This document shows, in pieces, positions 51,162-59,344 of a stretch of DNA of 64,000 nt. Origin of the DNA: Rhodobacter sp. SY28-1 (GTDB lineage Bacteria; Pseudomonadota; Alphaproteobacteria; Rhodobacterales; Rhodobacteraceae); NCBI RefSeq assembly GCF_005222785.1, contig NZ_STGH01000004.1:62001-126000 (forward strand), read 5' to 3'. The stretch's first letter is position 1, and each line of letters opens with the position of its first letter. The notes beneath the pieces were generated by a model that was not told the DNA's origin, did no database searches, and saw only the letters and a program-made list of their open reading frames with translations. The translations under genes and the position numbers were made by a program.

Positions 51162-52742
51162 ATGGCCGAAGGCTACGACTACATTATCATCGGCGGCGGC
51201 TCTGCAGGCTGCGTCCTCGCCGCCCGTCTGAGCGAGAACCCTGCTGCCAAGGTCCTCCTCCTTGAAGCCGGGGGCCGCGACCGCCACCCGTTCTACCACC
51301 TCCCCGCGGGCTTTGCGAAGATGACCAAGGGCATTGGCTCCTGGGGCTGGCAGACCGTTCCGCAGCGGCACATGAAGGGCATGCAGATCCGCTACACCCA
51401 GGCCAAGGTGATCGGCGGCGGCTCCTCGATCAACGCGCAGCTCTACACCCGAGGCAACGCGCAAGACTACGACGACTGGCGGCAGATGGGCTGCCCCGGC
51501 TGGGGGTATGAGGATGTGCTCCCCTACTTCCGCAAATCCGAACACAACGACAGCCACGACAACCGCTACCACGGGAAAGACGGCCCCCTGGGCGTCAGCC
51601 AGCCCCGCGCCCCCCTGCCGATCTGCGAGGCCTTCTTCGCCGCCGGGGCCGAAATCGGCATCCCGCGCAACCGCGACTTCACGGGCGAGACGCAGGACGG
51701 CCTCGGCTACTACCAGCTGACCCAGCGCTGGTACCGCCGCTCCTCCACGTCGACCGCCTTCCTGAAACCCGCCCTCGGCCGCCCGAACTTGACGGTGAAA
51801 ACAGGCCAGCAGGTCCTGCGCATCGTCGTCGAAAAGGGCAGGGCGGTCGGGGTCCAGACATCGGAAACCACCTACCGCGCCAGCACCGAAGTCATCCTTT
51901 CATCGGGAGCCATCGGTTCCCCCCGCCTCCTGCAACTGTCCGGCATCGGCCCCGCCGACGACCTCACCCGCCTCGGCATCCCAGTCGTCCTCGACCGCCC
52001 GCAAGTGGGCGCGAACCTGCAAGACCACCTCGACCTCTTTGTCATCGCCGAATGCACTGGCCCCCACACCTACGACCGCTACGCCAAGCCGCACTGGTCC
52101 GCCCTCGCGGGCCTGCAATACCTCCTGACAAGGAAAGGCCCCGTCGCCTCCTCGCTCTTTGAGACGGGCGGTTTCTGGTACGCCGACCCCTCCGCCCGCA
52201 GCCCCGACATCCAGTTCCACCTTGGCCTCGGCTCGGGGATCGAGGCCGGCGTCGCCGCCATGCCGCAGGGTGGTGTCACCCTCAACTCAGCCTTCCTGCG
52301 GCCGCGCAGCCGGGGCACCGTCCGCCTCGCTAGCGCGGACCCGAAAGCCGCGCCCCAGATTGACCCCAACTACTGGGAAGACCCTTACGACCGCGAGATG
52401 TCGATCAAAGGCCTCAAACTCGCACAAGAGATCATGCGCCAGCCTGCTCTGAAGCCCTTCGTCCTCGCCGAGCGCCTCCCCGGCCCCGAAGTGCGCACGG
52501 ACGAGGATTACATCAACTACGCCATCAAGAACGCCAAGACCGACCACCACCCCGCCGGCACCTGCCGCATGGGCGCGGACATGGAGGCCGTCGTGGATCC
52601 GCACCTCCGCTTCAACGGCATCGAAAACCTCCGCGTGGTCGACGCTTCGGTCATGCCCACCGTTGTCTCCTCCAACACCAACGCCGCGACCATAATGATC
52701 GCCGAAAAAGCCGCCGACCTTATCAAGGAAGCCGCGAAATGA
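51162..52742 (+). CDS. GMC-family oxidoreductase 2 (choline-dehydrogenase-like)
   Basis: A 526-residue flavoprotein. YDYIIIGGGSAGCVLAARLSENP is the FAD-binding motif, KVIGGGSSINAQLYTRGNAQDYDDW is GMC signature 1, and ILSSGAIGSPRLLQLSGIGP is signature 2; the end has HHPAGTCRMGAD and VVDASVMPTVVSSNTNAATIMIAEKAADLI with the catalytic His/Asn. It follows the alcohol/choline dehydrogenase pattern, but no betaine gene adjoins it. It is 3 nt after the SDR and overlaps the Dabb gene by 4 nt. Confidence 0.93.
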   Translation: MAEGYDYIIIGGGSAGCVLAARLSENPAAKVLLLEAGGRDRHPFYHLPAGFAKMTKGIGSWGWQTVPQRHMKGMQIRYTQAKVIGGGSSINAQLYTRGNAQDYDDWRQMGCPGWGYEDVLPYFRKSEHNDSHDNRYHGKDGPLGVSQPRAPLPICEAFFAAGAEIGIPRNRDFTGETQDGLGYYQLTQRWYRRSSTSTAFLKPALGRPNLTVKTGQQVLRIVVEKGRAVGVQTSETTYRASTEVILSSGAIGSPRLLQLSGIGPADDLTRLGIPVVLDRPQVGANLQDHLDLFVIAECTGPHTYDRYAKPHWSALAGLQYLLTRKGPVASSLFETGGFWYADPSARSPDIQFHLGLGSGIEAGVAAMPQGGVTLNSAFLRPRSRGTVRLASADPKAAPQIDPNYWEDPYDREMSIKGLKLAQEIMRQPALKPFVLAERLPGPEVRTDEDYINYAIKNAKTDHHPAGTCRMGADMEAVVDPHLRFNGIENLRVVDASVMPTVVSSNTNAATIMIAEKAADLIKEAAK

Positions 52743-53041
52743 TCCGCCACATCGTCCTTCTCAAAGCCCGCCCCGAGGTCAGGGAAGCCCACATCGCGGC
52801 CATCTTTGCCGACCTCCACGCCCTGAACCTACCCGGCATCCTCGCCATCCACTCCGGCCGTTCCGAAAGCCCCGAACAGATCGAACGCGGCTACCTCCAC
52901 GGCTTCACCGTCGACTTCACGGACTGGGACGCGCTCGCCGCCTACCAGGCCCACCCAGATCACAAGCGCGTCGGCGCCGCCCTCGTCGCCGCCGCCCAAG
53001 GTGGCCTCGACGGCATCCTCGTCTTCGACCTTCCCTGCTGA
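52739..53041 (+). CDS. Dabb-family (stress-responsive A/B barrel) protein
   Basis: A 100-residue dimeric alpha-beta barrel protein: MIRHIVLLKARPEVREAHIAAIFADLHAL is the opening strand and helix, HGFTVDFTDWDALAAYQAHPDHKRV is typical of Dabb domains, and the protein ends soon after. Its role in this operon is not known; relatives bind small hydrophobic or keto compounds or act as cyclases. It overlaps GMC oxidoreductase 2 and is 9 nt ahead of the DUF993 gene. Confidence 0.9.
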   Translation: MIRHIVLLKARPEVREAHIAAIFADLHALNLPGILAIHSGRSESPEQIERGYLHGFTVDFTDWDALAAYQAHPDHKRVGAALVAAAQGGLDGILVFDLPC

Positions 53042-53050
53042 GGCCACCCC

Positions 53051-54220
53051 ATGCTGAACCTCCCCACCCAAGACGCCCGCCTCGAACCGTACCGCCTCAC
53101 CGGCACTCCTCTCATCCCCCGGGCCCCTCGCACGCCGCTTACACGCACGGCCTTCGCCGCCGCCCACGTCGTCTCCGACCCATTGCGCGAACGCTCCCCC
53201 TGGGACACCCGCCCCGCCGTCGACTGGGACACTACCCTGAACTTCCGGACCCAACTCTGGGATCAGGGCCTCCACCTCGCCGAAGCGATGGACACCGCCC
53301 AACGCGGCATGGGCGTCGACTGGCCCACGGCCCTCGACCTCATCCAGCGCACCATGCGCGCTGCCAAGTCCCATTCGATGAACCCGCGCGTCGCTTGCGG
53401 GGCCGGGACAGACCACAAAAACCTCGCCGACCTCACCACCCCCGACGCTATCCTGTCGGCCTACACCGACCAGGCCGAAGCCATCGAGGCCGCCGGAGGC
53501 CAGCTCATCCTCATGGCCTCCCGCGCCTTTCCGGCGATCAAGGCCGCCGAAGACACTTACCGCAACGTCTACCGCCGCCTTATCGACGGAGCGAAAGACC
53601 CAGTCATCCTCCACTGGCTGGGCGACATGTTCGACCCCGCCCTCACCGGCTACTGGGGCAGCCCGGATGTCGCCAAAGCCTCCGACTTCGTCCTTTCCCT
53701 GATCGAAGAAAACCCCGCCAAGGTCGACGGCATCAAGATCTCGCTCCTCGACCAATCTCACGAGGAAGCCTTTCGCGCCCGGCTCCCCGCAGGGGTCCGC
53801 CTCTACACTGGCGACGACTTCAACTACGCGCCCCTGATCGAAGGCGACGACACCCGCTTTTCCCACGCGCTTCTCGGCATCTTCGCCGCCATCGCCCCCG
53901 CCGCCGCACAGGCCCTCGAAGCCCTCGCGCTGAATGACACCAGGACCTACCACAGCCTCCTCGCCCCCACAGTCCCCCTCAGCCGGGAAATCTTCCGCGC
54001 CCCCACGCGCTTCTACAAGGCGGGCATCGCGTTTCTGTCGTGGCTCAACGGCCACCAGAAACACTTCATCATGCCCGCAGGTTTCCAGTCCTCCCGCGAC
54101 ATCACCCACTACGCCCAGGTTGTCCGCCTTGCCGACCAGGCAGGCTTGCTTTCCAACCCCGATCTGGCACAAGCGCGGATGAAGACCCTCCTCACACTCC
54201 ACGGGATCGACCAGGACTGA
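53051..54220 (+). CDS. DUF993 / dihydrodipicolinate-synthase-like aldolase-family protein
   Basis: A 389-residue protein with a probable TIM barrel. MNPRVACGAGTDH, FPAIKAAEDTYRNVYRRLIDGAKDPVILHWLGDMFDPAL and VDGIKISLLDQSHEE follow the DHDPS order of strands; the Lys in DGIKIS is the candidate Schiff-base residue. The family is known as DUF993 with no assigned reaction. The setting, with oxidoreductases upstream and glycerate kinase downstream, fits cleavage of an oxidised sugar to pyruvate-like and glycerate-like fragments; this is inference. The stop shares one base with the LacI start. Confidence 0.8.
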   Translation: MLNLPTQDARLEPYRLTGTPLIPRAPRTPLTRTAFAAAHVVSDPLRERSPWDTRPAVDWDTTLNFRTQLWDQGLHLAEAMDTAQRGMGVDWPTALDLIQRTMRAAKSHSMNPRVACGAGTDHKNLADLTTPDAILSAYTDQAEAIEAAGGQLILMASRAFPAIKAAEDTYRNVYRRLIDGAKDPVILHWLGDMFDPALTGYWGSPDVAKASDFVLSLIEENPAKVDGIKISLLDQSHEEAFRARLPAGVRLYTGDDFNYAPLIEGDDTRFSHALLGIFAAIAPAAAQALEALALNDTRTYHSLLAPTVPLSREIFRAPTRFYKAGIAFLSWLNGHQKHFIMPAGFQSSRDITHYAQVVRLADQAGLLSNPDLAQARMKTLLTLHGIDQD

Positions 54221-55227
54221 TGGACAAACGGCCGACGATCATCGACGTGGCGACGCTTGCGGGCGTCTCCAAATCGACCGTCAGCCTGGTCCTGCAGCAA
54301 AGCCCCCTCGTCAAACAGGAAACACGCGAGGACGTCCGCCGCGCCATGGCGCAGCTTGGCTACGTCTACAATCGTGCCGCCGCCAACCTGCGGTCGTCAA
54401 ACGCAGGCCTCATCGGCCTTGTCATCAACGACCTGCGGAACCCGTTCTTCACCGAATTCGCCACCTCGCTCCAGATGGCGCTGTCCGCACGAGGCTATGC
54501 CACGGTCATCGCCAACACCGATGAAGACCCCGCGCTCCAAGCCCAGGTCGTCGGTGCGATGCTCGAACACTCGGTCTCCGCGCTCATCGTCTCCCCCGCC
54601 TATGGGGCAGAGGCCGCTACCTTCGACGCCATCGCCCGCGCCAACGTGCCAGCCCTGCAAGTCCTGCGCCGCGTGGTCGAAGATACCACCCGTTTCCCCT
54701 TCGCCGCCCCCGACTACCCAACCGGGTCACGCCTTGCGACCGAGCATCTGCTGGCCCAAGGCGCCCACAAGATCGCCTTCGTCGGTGGTCTGGACGGACG
54801 GTCGGTCACGCAGGCGCGGATGTCCGGATACCAGGCCGCCCTCGCTGCCAAAAGATTGAAACCCTTGCATCTTCCGGGCCGCCCGGGCCGTGCTTTCGGG
54901 CGAGAGGCCGCCAATCAGCTGGCCCGCGACTACCCCGATGTCGATGGCGTCCTCTGCTTCAACGACCTCACCGCGCTCGGCCTTCTGACCGGCTGCACCG
55001 AACTTGGCCGCGCCGTCGGCACCACGCTGAAGGTCGTGGGCTTCGACGACATCGAGGATTGCGCCCAAGCCTTTCCGGCCCTGTCCTCGGTCCGCTGCGA
55101 CATCGCGGGGTTCGGGCGGCAGATGGCCGAAACCGTGCTTGCCTGGCTTGAAGACAATCAACGCCCGGCCCCGGAAGTCGTGACCCCCGTCACCCTCGTC
55201 CCCCGCGCGTCGAGCCTTGGAGCATGA
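54220..55227 (+). CDS. LacI-family transcriptional regulator
   Basis: A 335-residue LacI/GalR regulator. The N-terminal HTH and hinge read PTIIDVATLAGVSKSTVSLV and later GYVYNRAAANLRSSNAGLIGLVIND; the sugar-binding core follows (LIVSPAYGA; RVVEDTTRFPFAAPDYPTGSRLATEHL; GVLCFNDLTALGLL). It is probably the local repressor of the catabolic block, possibly through the repeat at 38248-38269. The start shares a base with the DUF993 stop (TGATG), and the end overlaps the glycerate kinase gene by 4 nt. Confidence 0.93.
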   Translation: MDKRPTIIDVATLAGVSKSTVSLVLQQSPLVKQETREDVRRAMAQLGYVYNRAAANLRSSNAGLIGLVINDLRNPFFTEFATSLQMALSARGYATVIANTDEDPALQAQVVGAMLEHSVSALIVSPAYGAEAATFDAIARANVPALQVLRRVVEDTTRFPFAAPDYPTGSRLATEHLLAQGAHKIAFVGGLDGRSVTQARMSGYQAALAAKRLKPLHLPGRPGRAFGREAANQLARDYPDVDGVLCFNDLTALGLLTGCTELGRAVGTTLKVVGFDDIEDCAQAFPALSSVRCDIAGFGRQMAETVLAWLEDNQRPAPEVVTPVTLVPRASSLGA

Positions 55228-56468
55228 TGACCGACCCAGCCACCTTCCTGCGCCAGCTTTTCGACCGCGCGGTCGAGGTCGCCGATCCCATGCGGTCGCT
55301 GGCTGGGTTCCTGCCCGAAAAACCAAAGGGTCGCATTCTGGTGATTGGTGCCGGAAAGGCCTCTGCCCGAATGGCCGAAGCAGTCGAAGCCGTCTGGGGG
55401 CCCTGTCAGGGTCTGGTCATCACCCGCTACGGTTATGCCCGCCCCTGCAAGGGGATTGAGATCGTCGAAGCCGCCCACCCGGTCCCCGACAAGGCCGGGG
55501 TCGATGCGACCAAGCGGATGCTCAAACTCCTGGATGGTCTCACCGAAGACGACACCGTGCTTGCCCTGATCTCGGGCGGGGCCTCGGCCCTGCTCTGCGC
55601 CCCGGCGGATGGCATGAGCCTTGCCGAAAAGCAGCAGGTCAATGCAGCACTTCTGGCCTCCGGAGCGCCCATCGTGGCGATGAACACGGTCCGCAAGCAC
55701 CTGTCCCGCGTGAAGGGCGGCCAGCTTGCGGCGGCCACCTACCCGGCTCGACTGCTTGCCCTGATGATCTCCGACGTGCCCGGAGATGACCCGGCCTTCA
55801 TCGGCTCGGGTCCCACGGTCGGAGACGCGACCAGCCCCAAGGACGCCCGGGCGATCCTCGACCGTTGGTCCATCCCCGTGCCGCCCTCCGCCCTTGCAGC
55901 GCTAAGCCGTTCTAAAGTTGTCCCGCCTGGCGACCCGCGCCTGTCGCGCACCGAAAACGTGATCTACGCCGCCCCGGCCCAGTCCCTCGCCGCCGCCGCC
56001 GAACTTGCCGCACAACTGGCCGAAATCCGCACCCTCGGCGACCGGATCGAGGGTGAAGCGCGCGCAGTCGCCCGCGATCAGGCTGCAGTCGCCAAGGACA
56101 TAGCCGCCAGCCTGAAACCCGGCGACAAACCCGTCCTCCTGCTCTCCGGAGGCGAGTTGACCGTCACCCGCACCGGCGAAGGGGTAGGGGGTCCGAACGC
56201 CGAGTTTTGCCTCGCCCTCGCGCTGGCGCTTGGTGGCCACCCGCAAATTCACGCCATTGCCTGCGACACCGATGGCGTCGATGGGGCGGCCGAGGTTGCG
56301 GGCGCGCTGATCGGCCCGGACGCCCTGAAGACTCCCGGTGCGGCAGAGGCCTTGGACCGCAACGATGCGCACAGCTGGTTCGCAAAGGCGGGAAGTCAGG
56401 TGGTGACCGGCCCCACGCTGACCAACGTGAACGACTTCCGCGCGGTGCTTATCCTGCCGCCGAAGTGA
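55224..56468 (+). CDS. glycerate 2-kinase (TtuD/GarK type-2, MOFRL domain)
   Basis: A 414-residue kinase that makes 2-phosphoglycerate from glycerate, feeding lower glycolysis. The N-terminal GKASARMAEAVEAVWG, GASALLCAPADGMSLAEKQQVN and MNTVRKHLSRVKGGQLA are typical; the C-terminal MOFRL domain has LLSGGELTVTRTGEGVGGPNAEFCLALAL and ACDTDGVDG. The ATG at 55224 overlaps the LacI stop; the ATG at 55227 has slightly better spacing to GGAG and may be used. It is the last gene of the block. Confidence 0.92.
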   Translation: MMTDPATFLRQLFDRAVEVADPMRSLAGFLPEKPKGRILVIGAGKASARMAEAVEAVWGPCQGLVITRYGYARPCKGIEIVEAAHPVPDKAGVDATKRMLKLLDGLTEDDTVLALISGGASALLCAPADGMSLAEKQQVNAALLASGAPIVAMNTVRKHLSRVKGGQLAAATYPARLLALMISDVPGDDPAFIGSGPTVGDATSPKDARAILDRWSIPVPPSALAALSRSKVVPPGDPRLSRTENVIYAAPAQSLAAAAELAAQLAEIRTLGDRIEGEARAVARDQAAVAKDIAASLKPGDKPVLLLSGGELTVTRTGEGVGGPNAEFCLALALALGGHPQIHAIACDTDGVDGAAEVAGALIGPDALKTPGAAEALDRNDAHSWFAKAGSQVVTGPTLTNVNDFRAVLILPPK

Positions 56469-56576
56469 GCGAATCCGGCCGTGGGCAAGGTGTTAAGAAT
56501 CCCCTAATGCCTGCTACCAAGTAATTGATTTCATAAGAGGATCAGATTTTGTCCACCGTGGACATCTCCAACGACC

Positions 56577-57932
56577 CTAGCCCTTTTTGGATCCGCGCAC
56601 CGGGGGCAAGGGCAGGGTGATCCGCACCGCCAGCCCCCCCAGCGCCGCACTGTCCTCCAGCGCCAGCGTCGCCCCATAGGCCTGCAGCAGATCGTTCGCG
56701 ATGGCCAGCCCCAGCCCCGTCCCGGGCTTCGACGTGTCCAGCCGCGCGCCCGACCGCAGCGCCTCGGCCCGGTCCCCTGCGGGAATACCGGGTCCGTCAT
56801 CCTCGACCACGACCTCGATCCCACCCTTCCGCTTGCGGGCCGTCAAGGACAGCCGAGACTTCCCCCACTTCAGCCCGTTGTCCAACAGGTTGCCCAGCAC
56901 CTCCTCGATGTCCTGCGCATCCATCCGCACCATCAGACCCGGATCGCGGGCGACGGTGAAGGCCTTGCCCTCGCGCCCCGCCATCATCCCGAAGAGCCGC
57001 GCAAAGCGGTCGACCGAATGGGTCAGGTCGGTCCGCGCCTGCAGGCTGTCACCCGTGTTCGCCGTCCGCAGCCGCGCCAGCGACCGCGCCAGCTGCGCAT
57101 CCACCCGGTCCAGCGCGTCCAGCGCCTTGCCCATGTCCTGCCCACCCTCGGCCAGCGTGACCAGCTCGTTCCGCAGGATCGCACTCGGGGTCTTCAAGGC
57201 ATGCGCCAGGTCCGCCGCCTGCCGCCGCGACCGGCCCACGATGTCGCGGTTCCGCGCCAGGAGCGTGTTGATGTCCCCCACCAGAGGCGCGACCTCCTCG
57301 GGGTAATCCGCCTCGACCAGCGCCTCGTCAACGTCCCAGCGGTGCGCCACGTCCCGCCGCAGCCGGTCCAGCGGGCGCAGGATCGCCGCGGTCTGGACCA
57401 GCACGCTGGCCAACCCGATCACCGACACCAGCGCAAACGCCGCAATCAGGCTTTGCCGCAAATCACGCCGGTCGGCCTTAAGCTGCGCCAGGCTTTCCGC
57501 CACCGCCACCACCCAGACCGAGCCGTCCTCCAGCGTGATCTGCTGTTCCGCGACCCGCACCTCTTCCACATCCGGATTGATCCCATCCCGCAGCGCCAGC
57601 GTCGTCGCGGCTTCCTCGGCCCCCGGCAGGCTTGAACCCAGCAGCGACCCCGAGGCATAGGTCGCGCCCCCCGGTCCGCTGATCTGCCAGTAGCGCCCCG
57701 AGAACGGCGCCTGATAGGTCGGATCGAACAAGAGCTCGTCCAGCCGCCCCGGGTCATCCGCGGCATAGCTCAGCGCGACCACAACCTGCGTGTGACGTTC
57801 CGCCAGCGTCCGGTCGAACCGGTCCAAAGCCCGCTGGTTCAGGTAGGAATACAGAAGCAGGATCCCCACGCCCAGTGATACCAGTGCCGATAGCCCGCCA
57901 CTGATCCAGGCCCTCTGCCGCAGGGACAGCAT
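56577..57932 (-). CDS. two-component sensor histidine kinase
   Basis: A 451-residue membrane sensor. The first transmembrane helix is near residues 13-32 (GLSALVSLGVGILLLYSYL), followed by a periplasmic domain of about 130 residues and a second helix near 163-185. The HisKA helix has the phosphorylated His in DLAHALKTPSAIL; the ATPase part has NLLDNGLKWG (N box), EDDGPGIPAG (G1) and KPGTGLGLAIANDLL (G2). The gene overlaps the response regulator by 1 nt. The absence of a His-Glu (HELRTP) pair (here HALKTP) places it near PhoQ/QseC-like sensors. The signal is unknown. Confidence 0.93.
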   Translation of the reverse strand: MLSLRQRAWISGGLSALVSLGVGILLLYSYLNQRALDRFDRTLAERHTQVVVALSYAADDPGRLDELLFDPTYQAPFSGRYWQISGPGGATYASGSLLGSSLPGAEEAATTLALRDGINPDVEEVRVAEQQITLEDGSVWVVAVAESLAQLKADRRDLRQSLIAAFALVSVIGLASVLVQTAAILRPLDRLRRDVAHRWDVDEALVEADYPEEVAPLVGDINTLLARNRDIVGRSRRQAADLAHALKTPSAILRNELVTLAEGGQDMGKALDALDRVDAQLARSLARLRTANTGDSLQARTDLTHSVDRFARLFGMMAGREGKAFTVARDPGLMVRMDAQDIEEVLGNLLDNGLKWGKSRLSLTARKRKGGIEVVVEDDGPGIPAGDRAEALRSGARLDTSKPGTGLGLAIANDLLQAYGATLALEDSAALGGLAVRITLPLPPVRGSKKG

Positions 57933-58591
57933 CAGGCGTGATCGATCATGTATCCGCGGCCGCGCATCGTCTGGATCAGATCCGCCCCAAGTTTCTTGCG
58001 CAGGCGATTGATGAAGACCGCAATCGTGTTCGAATCGCGGTCGCCGTCATATTCGTAGATGTGCTCCGACAGTTCCGTCCGCGAAATCAGCCGACCTGCG
58101 TTGTGGATCAGGTAGGACAGGACCGCCACCTCCTGCGAGGTCAGGTCAACTGGCACCCCATGAACCGTGGCCCGGCCAAGCCGCGTATCGAACAGCACGC
58201 CATCGCGCTGGAACAGCGGGTTTGCCAGACCCGAGCTGCGGCGCAGGCTGGCGCGCACCCGGGCGGCAAGTTCCGGCAGATGGAAGGGCTTGGTCAGGTA
58301 GTCGTCGGCACCGGCGTCCAGCCCCTCGACCCGGTCGGACCATCCATCCCGCGCCGTCAGGATCAGGACCGGGGTCGCAATCCCCTGGCTGCGCCATTCG
58401 CGCAGGACCGAAATTCCGTCGCGCTGCGGCAGGCCCAGGTCGAGGATGATCATGTCATAGGGTTCGGTCGCGCCCATGAAGCAGGCCTCCTGGCCGTCGT
58501 TGGCGACGTCCACGATCCGGCCCTCGGCCATCAGCACTTTCTTGATCTGGTCGCACAGGACCAGCTCGTCTTCAGCAAGGAGTATGCGCAT
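57932..58591 (-). CDS. OmpR/PhoB-type response regulator
   Basis: A 219-residue regulator. The receiver domain starts MRILLAEDELVLCDQIKKVL with the acidic pair, the phosphorylated Asp is in MIILDLGLPQRDG, and Lys in YLTKPFHLPEL. The C-terminal winged helix (VDLTSQEVAVLSYLIHNAGRLISRTELSEHIYEY; then SNTIAVFINRLRKKLG) binds DNA as a tandem dimer. The ATG at 58591 is chosen over one at 58624 because the receiver begins there. It lies in an operon PepSY-like gene, regulator, sensor. Matching 11-bp direct repeats upstream (59171-59192 and 60689-60710) are its likely targets. Confidence 0.93.
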   Translation of the reverse strand: MRILLAEDELVLCDQIKKVLMAEGRIVDVANDGQEACFMGATEPYDMIILDLGLPQRDGISVLREWRSQGIATPVLILTARDGWSDRVEGLDAGADDYLTKPFHLPELAARVRASLRRSSGLANPLFQRDGVLFDTRLGRATVHGVPVDLTSQEVAVLSYLIHNAGRLISRTELSEHIYEYDGDRDSNTIAVFINRLRKKLGADLIQTMRGRGYMIDHA

Positions 58592-58635
58592 GTCGACGAA
58601 GACTATACACCAAATTGGCAACAATTAAGGCGGCG

Positions 58636-59151
58636 TCAGTTCTTTCCGTTGCCACCGCCGTTCCCACCGCCATTTCCGCCACCACCGCCGTTGCCGCCCC
58701 CGCCGCCGCCACCGTTGCCGCCACCGTTGCCATTCCCGTTCCCGTTCCCATTCCCGTTGCCATTGCCGGCAACCTTGTCCTTCGCGGCAGCCTTGCCGCC
58801 CTTGGACTTGGATTTTTCCTTGGCGATCGCGGTCAGTTCCTTGCCGATGGCAGAACCTTTGGCCACCTGCTCGCCGGTCCTGGCGTCGATAATCACGCTG
58901 ACAAGGCTGCCGTCCGGCATCTTCAGCACGATCCGGTAGAACACGCTGTCGGCCAGGAATGCACGCGCCTCGACCGGCTCTCCTCCGACCTGGCTGGTCA
59001 CGATCTGAAGCACCTGCTTCAAGCTCAGCATGTCCTGTTCGCGGACGACACGACGCAAATCTGCCCCATCCAGCTCACGCAGGGTCGAGGCCTGACCCGC
59101 GCCGGACATGGCAAGGAGGGCAACACAAAAGAGAATACGTCTCAGATTCAT
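58636..59151 (-). CDS. secreted PepSY-like protein with Gly/Asn-rich tail
   Basis: A 171-residue exported protein. The signal peptide ends near SGAGQASTL. Residues 24-95 form a single PepSY-like domain with DMLSLKQVLQIVTSQVGGEP and YRIVLKMPDGSLVSVIIDARTGEQ. After a Lys-rich stretch, about 50 residues consist only of Gly and Asn repeats (NGNGNG, GGGNGG). It precedes the response regulator and sensor genes by 44 nt, as PepSY proteins often do. Its tail closely resembles that of the divergent gene at 59345-60208. It may be an inhibitor or sensor in the envelope. Confidence 0.85.
   Translation of the reverse strand: MNLRRILFCVALLAMSGAGQASTLRELDGADLRRVVREQDMLSLKQVLQIVTSQVGGEPVEARAFLADSVFYRIVLKMPDGSLVSVIIDARTGEQVAKGSAIGKELTAIAKEKSKSKGGKAAAKDKVAGNGNGNGNGNGNGNGGGNGGGGGGGNGGGGGNGGGNGGGNGKN
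58664..58775. repeat. GN-codon simple-sequence repeat (minus strand)
   Basis: About 110 bp made of GGN-AAC/GGC-type codons of the PepSY-like protein tail. It is an inverted counterpart of 59460-59575 in the divergent gene, so the two tracts could pair or recombine. Confidence 0.7.
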
Positions 59152-59170
59152 GGGACCAGTCTATCCAATT

Positions 59171-59192
59171 CAAGGTGAACTCAAAATGAACA
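59171..59192 (+). promoter_or_regulatory. 11-bp direct repeat, putative response-regulator site 1
   Basis: CAAGGTGAACT (59171-59181) and CAAAATGAACA (59182-59192) are tandem 11-bp units; TGAAC recurs at exactly one helical turn. This is the layout of OmpR/PhoB-family sites. It lies between the divergent PepSY-regulator-sensor operon and the Gly/Asn-rich gene. Confidence 0.6.
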
Positions 59193-59344
59193 TTCGGTTC
59201 GCGCCTCGTTAAACGCGGATGGTGTCTAGTTCTCTCGGAGGTTGCGCATCCGCCACCAGAATCGGTCGGAGCGTTGCGAACCGTCTGACTGCAACTGTCG
59301 CGGCCCGGACTCATCCGGCCGCCCCTATCAGGAAGGTTTCACCA

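Noticed and set aside
51162-52742. Naming GMC oxidoreductase 2 betA (choline dehydrogenase)
   Set aside because: There is no betaine aldehyde dehydrogenase, BetI or choline transporter beside it; sugar-import context argues for another alcohol.
56551-56563. GTCCACCGTGGAC palindrome between glycerate kinase and the sensor kinase as a terminator or attachment site
   Set aside because: The stem is only 6 bp, no U-tract follows on either strand, and no integrase or duplicated end is present.
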